This document shows, one piece after another, positions 52,237 through 53,625 of a stretch of DNA of 53,625 nucleotides (position 1 is its first letter; each line of letters begins with the position of its first letter). Made by a program: the position numbers and the translations under genes. Source of the stretch: CAYJPK01 sp964372035 (GTDB taxonomy: Bacteria; Desulfobacterota; Desulfovibrionia; Desulfovibrionales; Desulfovibrionaceae); NCBI GenBank assembly GCA_964372035.1, contig CAYJPK010000003.1, positions 1-53,625 on the forward strand. Reading direction: 5' to 3'. The notes under the pieces were generated by a model. That model did not search any database. It saw nothing but the letters and a program-made list of their open reading frames with translations, and was not told the origin of the DNA.

Positions 52237-52447
52237 CTGAAATTAGCCTTAACACAAATTCACTACAATTCATAAAAACAAAGTAAAAACCTTGACTACT
52301 AGCCAATTTTGAAGTATTTAACATTCACAAGCCTTCACGTCTTTTAAAACACATTTAACAATAAAAAGCGGGATAAGAGCGGGATAAAACTTGCTCTAGT
52401 GATTATTAATTTATGAATATCACTGAAACTAAAAAGTTGAGGTTAAC
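52237..52447. mobile_element. Left end of an integrated element
   Basis: The 211 bp between the tRNA remnant and the integrase gene are inside the element. They contain the tandem decamer at 52367-52387, a plausible integrase or excisionase arm site. The element continues past the window end; an intact tRNA-Asn gene is expected at its other end. Confidence 0.65.
52367..52387 (+). repeat. Tandem decamer near the integrase
   Basis: AGCGGGATAA occurs at 52367-52376 and again at 52378-52387, an 11-bp period, about one helical turn. The position between the att remnant and the integrase suggests recombinase arm-type binding sites. Confidence 0.55.
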
Positions 52448-53625
52448 ATGGCAGTCAAGTGGGTAAAAACAAAATTTTTAGGAGTGCGATACAGAGAGCA
52501 TAACACTAGAAAACATGGAATCAAGTATGACAGGTGTTATTCTATCAGGTATAAGCTCAATGGTAAAGATAAAGAGGAAGTCGTTGGTTGGTCAAGTCAG
52601 GGCATTACACCAGAAATTGCATTTCAAAGGCTTTCTGAACTTCGTGACAATGCTAGGTTAGGCACAGGCGATAAAACTTTGGAAGAAAAAAGAAATAGAC
52701 TTCAAAAAGAAGAAGAAAATAAAGCAAAGGCTGATAAACAAGCAGCACAAAAAAATATCATACTTTCAACTTATTGGGAAACTATTTATTTGCCTTATGC
52801 AATAGGTGCTAAGAAAAAAGAAACTGTTCGCCCAGAAAGAAACCAAATGGAGAAGTATATATTACCACTTTTGGGTGAATATGAAATAAACGCTATTGAC
52901 ATGAGCAAATGGGACTCATTAGTTGCTTTAATTAAAAAAGATGAATATGCACTTTCCTCAAGGACAAAGGAATACATTGTTGGTACGCTAAGGCGTGTAT
53001 TATCACATTCAAAAGATAGAGGTCATGATGTTTTTATTCCTACAGCCAAACAATTAGGAATAAAAAAAACGCATGATAACAGAAGGCAAAGAGTTATTAC
53101 TAGCGAAGAGTCTGCTAAAATTTTAGCTCGCTTGCAAGAACTTGATATTGCAACCTATAACCTTGTAAAATTTGCAATGTATACTGGTTGCCGCTTATCT
53201 GAAGCTACACATTTACGTTGGGCACAGGTAGATTTTGAAAGTAAAACAGGTCAGTTCATTAATACGAAAAATAAAGAAAACAGGTTATTTTATTTGTCAG
53301 ATGAACTATACAACCTTTTATTTTCCATAAAATCCGATGATAAACGTGAGTATGTATTTCTTAAGCCAAATGGAACACCATTTTTTAAATATGAAGATGA
53401 AACTGAAACACCACATTTTTTTAAAAGAGCTATTAAAGAACTTGGATTAAATGATGGACGTGATAAACTAGATAGAATTTCATTTCACTCTATCCGCCAT
53501 ACTGTTGCAACAAATCTTGCAAAGCGTCTTGATATTCGTAGCCTTATGGACGTTATGGGTTGGAAGGTAATTGCAATGGCGGCAAGATATATTCACACCC
53601 ATGAAGAAACAAAAAAAGCTGCTGC
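52448..53625 (+). CDS. Tyrosine recombinase (integrase), partial at window end
   Basis: An open frame of at least 392 residues that runs off the window. The N-terminal 100 residues form an arm-binding-like region (VKWVKTKFLGVRYREH) and a charged helix; about 105-200 is the SAM-like core-binding domain; the catalytic domain has Arg in TGCRLSEATHL, HxxR in FHSIRHTVAT, Trp in the MGWK position where many have His, and the nucleophile Tyr in AARYIHTH. All key residues fall before the cut, so only a short C-terminal tail is missing. GAGG precedes the ATG. It is oriented away from the tRNA-Asn remnant, as expected for an integrase at one element boundary. Confidence 0.93.
   Translation, partial: MAVKWVKTKFLGVRYREHNTRKHGIKYDRCYSIRYKLNGKDKEEVVGWSSQGITPEIAFQRLSELRDNARLGTGDKTLEEKRNRLQKEEENKAKADKQAAQKNIILSTYWETIYLPYAIGAKKKETVRPERNQMEKYILPLLGEYEINAIDMSKWDSLVALIKKDEYALSSRTKEYIVGTLRRVLSHSKDRGHDVFIPTAKQLGIKKTHDNRRQRVITSEESAKILARLQELDIATYNLVKFAMYTGCRLSEATHLRWAQVDFESKTGQFINTKNKENRLFYLSDELYNLLFSIKSDDKREYVFLKPNGTPFFKYEDETETPHFFKRAIKELGLNDGRDKLDRISFHSIRHTVATNLAKRLDIRSLMDVMGWKVIAMAARYIHTHEETKKAA

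Noticed and set aside
52189..52290. Complete tRNA-Asn gene
   Set aside because: The sequence 5' of the anticodon arm cannot form a D-arm or the matching acceptor strand, so only the 3' half is present.

Overview
The window is AT-rich and looks like a chromosome segment of a Desulfovibrionales (Desulfovibrionaceae) bacterium with unusually low GC. The grounds are the trmD-rplS-rnhB-yraN-rsmI gene order, a TrmD fused to a second RNA-methyltransferase domain, TRAP (DctPQM and TAXI types) and TctABC transporters, a type III glutamine synthetase and an Fe-S L-serine dehydratase. The taxonomic call is inference; no rRNA gene is present.

Layout. 0.1-5.4 kb (minus): ammonium assimilation (amtB-glnK-glnN) behind an NAD synthetase whose glutaminase domain looks dead. 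5.8-11.3 kb (plus): a glycosyltransferase and a run of small genes that resemble flagellum-associated genes, with one sigma-54-like and one sigma-28-like promoter, ending in a SprA-like putative metalloprotease. 11.4-18.6 kb: an MFS exporter, a DctPQM TRAP transporter, a ferredoxin-type aldo/keto reductase and catalase. 19.1-25.7 kb (plus): rho, trmD, rplS, rnhB, yraN, rsmI and sdaA. 25.7-38.2 kb: a catabolic island with two divergent arms, built around hydroxy-acid chemistry: a HpcH/HpaI aldolase, TctCBA, a D-2-hydroxyacid dehydrogenase, a LarA-like nickel-pincer isomerase and an SDR on the minus arm, and a TAXI-TRAP system with an RraA-like aldolase on the plus arm. Paralogous GntR/FCD regulators sit at its left end and its centre. 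38.4-44.2 kb: a DMT exporter, a DUF533 protein, a LapG-like protease, pth and a chemoreceptor. 44.6-51.9 kb: a signalling and surface region: an LRR protein and a pseudo-receiver LuxR regulator, diverging from a lipoprotein solute-binding protein paired with a membrane-anchored LuxR regulator, then two secreted proteins that share an unrecognised C-terminal domain. 52.19 kb to the end: the 3' half of a tRNA-Asn gene marks the left edge of an integrated element whose tyrosine integrase runs off the window.

How the parts fit. The island can be read as: uptake of an organic acid by TctABC and/or the TAXI transporter, epimerisation of a 2-hydroxyacid, NAD-linked oxidation to a 2-oxoacid, and aldol cleavage to pyruvate plus an aldehyde or oxoacid. 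The substrate is not identifiable from the sequence. The candidate new system is the two-gene unit at 47.0-50.1 kb: a solute-binding lipoprotein with no permease, followed 2 bp later by a dCache-like sensor that spans the membrane and carries its own LuxR-type DNA-binding domain. Its promoter has a cluster of ATCAT-type palindromes just upstream. A second regularity is that all three transporter operons place a perfect 12-14 bp hairpin directly after the binding-protein gene.
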